A DNA stretch of 8,091 bases from positions 1-8,091 of the forward strand of contig JANTGD010000151.1 in assembly GCA_024763135.1 (NCBI GenBank), read 5' to 3'. The position numbers and the translations under genes were made by a program. Shown piece by piece: positions 5,524 to 8,091 of the stretch. The notes below the pieces were generated by a model. That model made no database searches. It had not been told where the DNA came from and saw only the letters and a program-made list of their open reading frames with translations. The stretch is from Thiotrichales bacterium. Lineage in GTDB: Bacteria > Pseudomonadota > Gammaproteobacteria > UWMA-0217. How positions within the stretch are numbered: position 1 is the stretch's first letter; every line of letters starts with the position of its first letter.

Positions 5524-7921
5524 GATCGCCTGCGTTTGTCTGGAGTAACTTGCGAAAATCACTGACGCTCAAGGGTGGGCTGTAAAAGTAACCTTGAATC
5601 GACTGTACGCCGCGTTCGCGTAGAAACTTCAATTGCACCTCGTTTTCCACCCCTTCTCCCACGATGTGCAGATCCATGCTTTTGGCCATGGCGATAATGG
5701 CTTCAACCAGTGCCTCATCATTTTTATCAACGCCGATGTCACTGATAAAACTACGATCGATCTTGAGAATCTGTAAAGGGAAGCGTTTGAGGTAACTCAG
5801 CGATGAGTATCCGGTGCCAAAATCATCCAGCGCCAGGCTGATGGCGCGCTCACGCAGCGCACGGATAATATCCAGGGGCGCTTCGGAATCCTGGATCAGC
5901 AGGCTTTCCGTGATTTCAAGCTCTAATCTGGATGCAGCCAGGCCGCTGATCTGCAGGGCTTCGTCGACGCAGGCTATCAGGTTGCCATTACGAAACTGTT
6001 GCGAAGAAACATTGAGCGATACTCGGGGCGGATCCGCAACAAGCGTCTCCCATTGCTGTGCCTCGATGCAGGCTGTTTGCATGACAAAGCGGCCAATGGC
6101 TTCGATCAAGCCCATACTCTCAGCAATGGGTATAAATTCACTCGGTGAAACCATGCCCAGCTCTGGGTTGTTCCAGCGGAGCAATGCTTCTGCCCCCACG
6201 ATTCGCTGAGTTTCGAGGTCGATCATTGGCTGATAGACAAGAAACAGTTCCTGTGCCGAAATCGCCTGGCGGAGCTGGTTGCCGATTATGAGCCGTTTTT
6301 CGGCTTCTTGGCGCATGTTTGATGAAAAGTATCGATAACCGCTGCGGCCATTGGTTTTGGCCTCATACATGGCGGTATCGGCGTTTTGTATCAGATTTTC
6401 GACCTCCGTCCCGTCCTGTGGATAGAGGCTGATCCCCACGCTGGTAGTGGCGAACACTTGATGGCCATCGAGTTCAAACGGCTGTTTGAAGGTATTGACA
6501 AGCTTATCGGCGACGACTTGAGCGTGCGCACCATTATGCAGCCCTTCGAGCATGACCAGAAATTCATCGCCACCCATTCTGGCAGCGGTATCCGAAGCGC
6601 GTAACACTGAACGTATGCGCGCTGCCGCCTGGAGTAGCAGCGCATCGCCAGCTGTGTGGCCGAGACTGTCGTTGATGTGTTTGAAATGATCCAAATCCAT
6701 GTACAGCAGTGCAATCTGGCTTTGTTGGCGCTCTGCCCTGATGAAGCCTTGTTGTACACAGCTCAGCATATAGCGGCGATTGGGGAGTTGGGTCAATTGA
6801 TCGTAATTGGCTTGATCACTGAGTTTTTGTTCATGCGCATTACGTTCGGTGATGTCCAGGGCCGTGACGACGATAATCGGAGGGACTTCCTGGCTAGATA
6901 AATGTAACCTCAGTTCTGCCGGATAACTGCTGCCATTGGCCCGCCTGAGCCGGCCCGAATAGAATATAAAATCCGTTTTATCTTGCCGCAAAGGGGCAAT
7001 GAGTTGCTCGAAAGCGTCCTCATCGATGCCTTCGACCAGTTCCGGGAGACGTACATGGGACAGCGCCGTCGGGCTGTAACCTAAGCTGGAAAGTGCGCCG
7101 GAATTACCCTGTAGGCAGCGTAGTGAGCGGGCATTGACGATAAGAATTTCTGCGGAACTGTCGTTGAGCACCCGTCCAAGCCGATTGTCGAGGCGACTTT
7201 TCTCGGTTTTAAGTTCTGCCTGAAGCCGGTGATTACGAATTTGCATGCGCAGCGTTTTTTCCAGGATGTCATTATATTGCTGGCTAAAACGCAGCAAAGT
7301 CAGCATAAGGATCACGGTGAGTGCTGCGAAGGTGAGCGACTGTTCATTCCCGACCCAAATCAATTTGCCAACGAATGGCCCCAACACGAACACCACGTAA
7401 GTAGAGAACGCGGGCAAGTCAGGTAGCCGGGCCAATGCGCCTGCGGTCAGGCCTACAAGAAACAGCATGATCAGTAACTGCTGGCCGTCCATCGGGGTCG
7501 GCTCGATCAGCAGCAACAGGCTCCCCAACACCAGGGTGGTGGATGCCACTGCAGCGCGGAACAGATTGAGCCAGCGACGTGGATTTTTTAGTCCGGCGCG
7601 GGCGGCCTGCACATATCGCCGACTGAGTAGCAGGCGACCCAAGAGTGTGGCGCACAATGCGACATACCAGAGCACCAGCCAGACGAGATCAATTCTGCCC
7701 AGCAGCAAATACGCGAACAGCGCACCTACGCCGAGCAGGGTACCAACAGCACCTTGGGTGCCTTTGAAGAGCATGTCGACTTTTTCGGTCAGGAGCTGCT
7801 CGTCGAGATCAGTCGAACGGGCATCCTCGAGTTCTGAATGCCTTACTAACCCTAGCATTTTTCTTGTTCCTTGTTGTTGGGCAGCTTTCAATGAGCGCGA
7901 GCGATCCCTGTAAAGGAACAC
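5438..7921 (-). CDS. Membrane PAS-GGDEF-EAL protein (diguanylate cyclase/phosphodiesterase)
   Basis: The 827-aa protein is predicted to make and/or degrade cyclic di-GMP at the inner membrane. Domain order: six or so membrane helices (about 55-212, an unassigned MASE-like sensor), a helical linker (about 213-250), PAS (about 250-360), GGDEF (about 368-530) and EAL (about 545-790). The cyclase motif GGDEF is intact (450-454), with an inhibitory RxxD site (Arg441-Asp444) five residues before it. The phosphodiesterase motif EAL (578-580) is intact, as are Asn637, Glu669, Asp699-Asp700 in LDDFGTGYSSL, Lys720 and Glu756. Both activities are therefore possible. The GTG at 7921 has GAAGGA 7 nt upstream. 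An in-frame ATG at 7858 also has AAGGA upstream and would remove 21 charged residues, so either start may be used. About 35 non-domain residues follow EAL and overlap the neighbouring gene. Confidence 0.93.
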   Translation of the reverse strand: MFLYRDRSRSLKAAQQQGTRKMLGLVRHSELEDARSTDLDEQLLTEKVDMLFKGTQGAVGTLLGVGALFAYLLLGRIDLVWLVLWYVALCATLLGRLLLSRRYVQAARAGLKNPRRWLNLFRAAVASTTLVLGSLLLLIEPTPMDGQQLLIMLFLVGLTAGALARLPDLPAFSTYVVFVLGPFVGKLIWVGNEQSLTFAALTVILMLTLLRFSQQYNDILEKTLRMQIRNHRLQAELKTEKSRLDNRLGRVLNDSSAEILIVNARSLRCLQGNSGALSSLGYSPTALSHVRLPELVEGIDEDAFEQLIAPLRQDKTDFIFYSGRLRRANGSSYPAELRLHLSSQEVPPIIVVTALDITERNAHEQKLSDQANYDQLTQLPNRRYMLSCVQQGFIRAERQQSQIALLYMDLDHFKHINDSLGHTAGDALLLQAAARIRSVLRASDTAARMGGDEFLVMLEGLHNGAHAQVVADKLVNTFKQPFELDGHQVFATTSVGISLYPQDGTEVENLIQNADTAMYEAKTNGRSGYRYFSSNMRQEAEKRLIIGNQLRQAISAQELFLVYQPMIDLETQRIVGAEALLRWNNPELGMVSPSEFIPIAESMGLIEAIGRFVMQTACIEAQQWETLVADPPRVSLNVSSQQFRNGNLIACVDEALQISGLAASRLELEITESLLIQDSEAPLDIIRALRERAISLALDDFGTGYSSLSYLKRFPLQILKIDRSFISDIGVDKNDEALVEAIIAMAKSMDLHIVGEGVENEVQLKFLRERGVQSIQGYFYSPPLSVSDFRKLLQTNAGDLNPRFQPVSHRNHRAHRNAETPAAIETP

Positions 7922-7923
7922 TC

Positions 7924-7935
7924 AGTGGTCCTTCA
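7924..7935 (-). promoter_or_regulatory. Ribosome binding site for the GTG start of the GGDEF-EAL gene
   Basis: On the - strand GAAGGA ends 7 nt before the GTG at 7921, a near-ideal Shine-Dalgarno match and spacing. It favours the longer start, although a comparable AAGGA also precedes the ATG at 7858. Confidence 0.5.
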
Positions 7936-8007
7936 GGCTATCGGCAAGACATCTCAGGACTTTAACCCTAAAAACCTCAATTGGGCGCAAAAAAGACGCG
8001 TAAGATA

Positions 8008-8088
8008 TTGGTGTGCCTGGTGAATCGGAAAAACTCGTGGTCACCTTATTGGTGATGAGAGGTTTTTCTGATTTGCCAGGTGCACCAA
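8008..8088 (+). other. 81-nt long hairpin with a 27-pair uninterrupted stem
   Basis: Positions 8008-8034 pair with 8062-8088 without a gap: 22 Watson-Crick pairs and 5 pairs that are all G-U when the + strand is read as RNA (8014/8082, 8015/8081, 8021/8075, 8022/8074, 8027/8069). Inside is a second perfect stem, TCACC (8041-8045) with GGTGA (8051-8055), around a TTATT loop. Read on the - strand the five wobbles become A-C mismatches, so the structure favours + strand RNA. No U-run follows before the window ends, so a standard terminator is not shown. It may be a structured RNA, a terminator for a + strand transcript, or a small palindromic repeat. It lies about 87 bp upstream of the GGDEF-EAL start. 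Confidence 0.6.
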
Positions 8089-8091
8089 GAG

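Noticed and set aside
5814..6209. Antisense open frames within the GGDEF-EAL gene (also 6386-6604, 6656-6901 and 7467-7913)
   Set aside because: They are shadows of a strongly conserved multidomain gene on the other strand, with Arg/Ser-rich products typical of wrong-frame translation.
8008..8088. Integron attC site
   Set aside because: Size and folding are compatible, but the ends lack the paired RYYYAAC and GTTRRRY core sites, and no cassette or integrase is present.
7922..8091. Cyclic di-GMP (GEMM) riboswitch upstream of the GGDEF-EAL gene
   Set aside because: I looked on both strands for the conserved GEMM core and did not find it; the long hairpin is a different structure.

Overview
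The window most resembles chromosomal DNA of a free-living gammaproteobacterium, possibly a sulfur oxidiser or methanotroph. The evidence is the protein families present (soluble Cache sensor, MobA, HupE/UreJ-type permease, membrane GGDEF-EAL protein), balanced base composition and mixed ATG/GTG starts. The assignment rests on remembered family resemblance, not on a search.

Layout: positions 1-380 hold a possible 37-codon gene end, several inverted repeats and a candidate promoter. A soluble PDC/Cache sensor gene follows on + (381-1571). A 166-bp MITE-like element (1602-1767) then sits directly in front of mobA (+, 1787-2380). A 212-bp hairpin-rich spacer separates mobA from a convergent two-gene operon on -. 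That operon is a HupE/UreJ-family membrane protein (4787-3633) followed after 2 nt by a lipoprotein of the NAPE-PLD/UlaG-like metallo-beta-lactamase superfamily (3630-2593). A good sigma70-type promoter lies upstream of it (4882-4910). Divergent from it is a small four-helix membrane protein of unknown function (+, 5074-5523). Its 3' end overlaps by 86 bp the 3' end of a large membrane-bound PAS-GGDEF-EAL protein (-, 7921-5438). Upstream of that gene, at the right edge, is an 81-nt near-perfect hairpin whose only stem imperfections are G-U pairs when read as + strand RNA.

Functionally, the genes cover signal sensing and c-di-GMP turnover (Cache protein, GGDEF-EAL), molybdenum cofactor maturation (mobA) and probable metal or envelope functions (HupE-like protein, lipoprotein hydrolase, small membrane protein). 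They do not form one obvious pathway. No CRISPR array, tRNA, rRNA, phage or defence system was seen. The least explained parts are non-coding: the terminal hairpin, the MITE and the nested repeats at 203-298.
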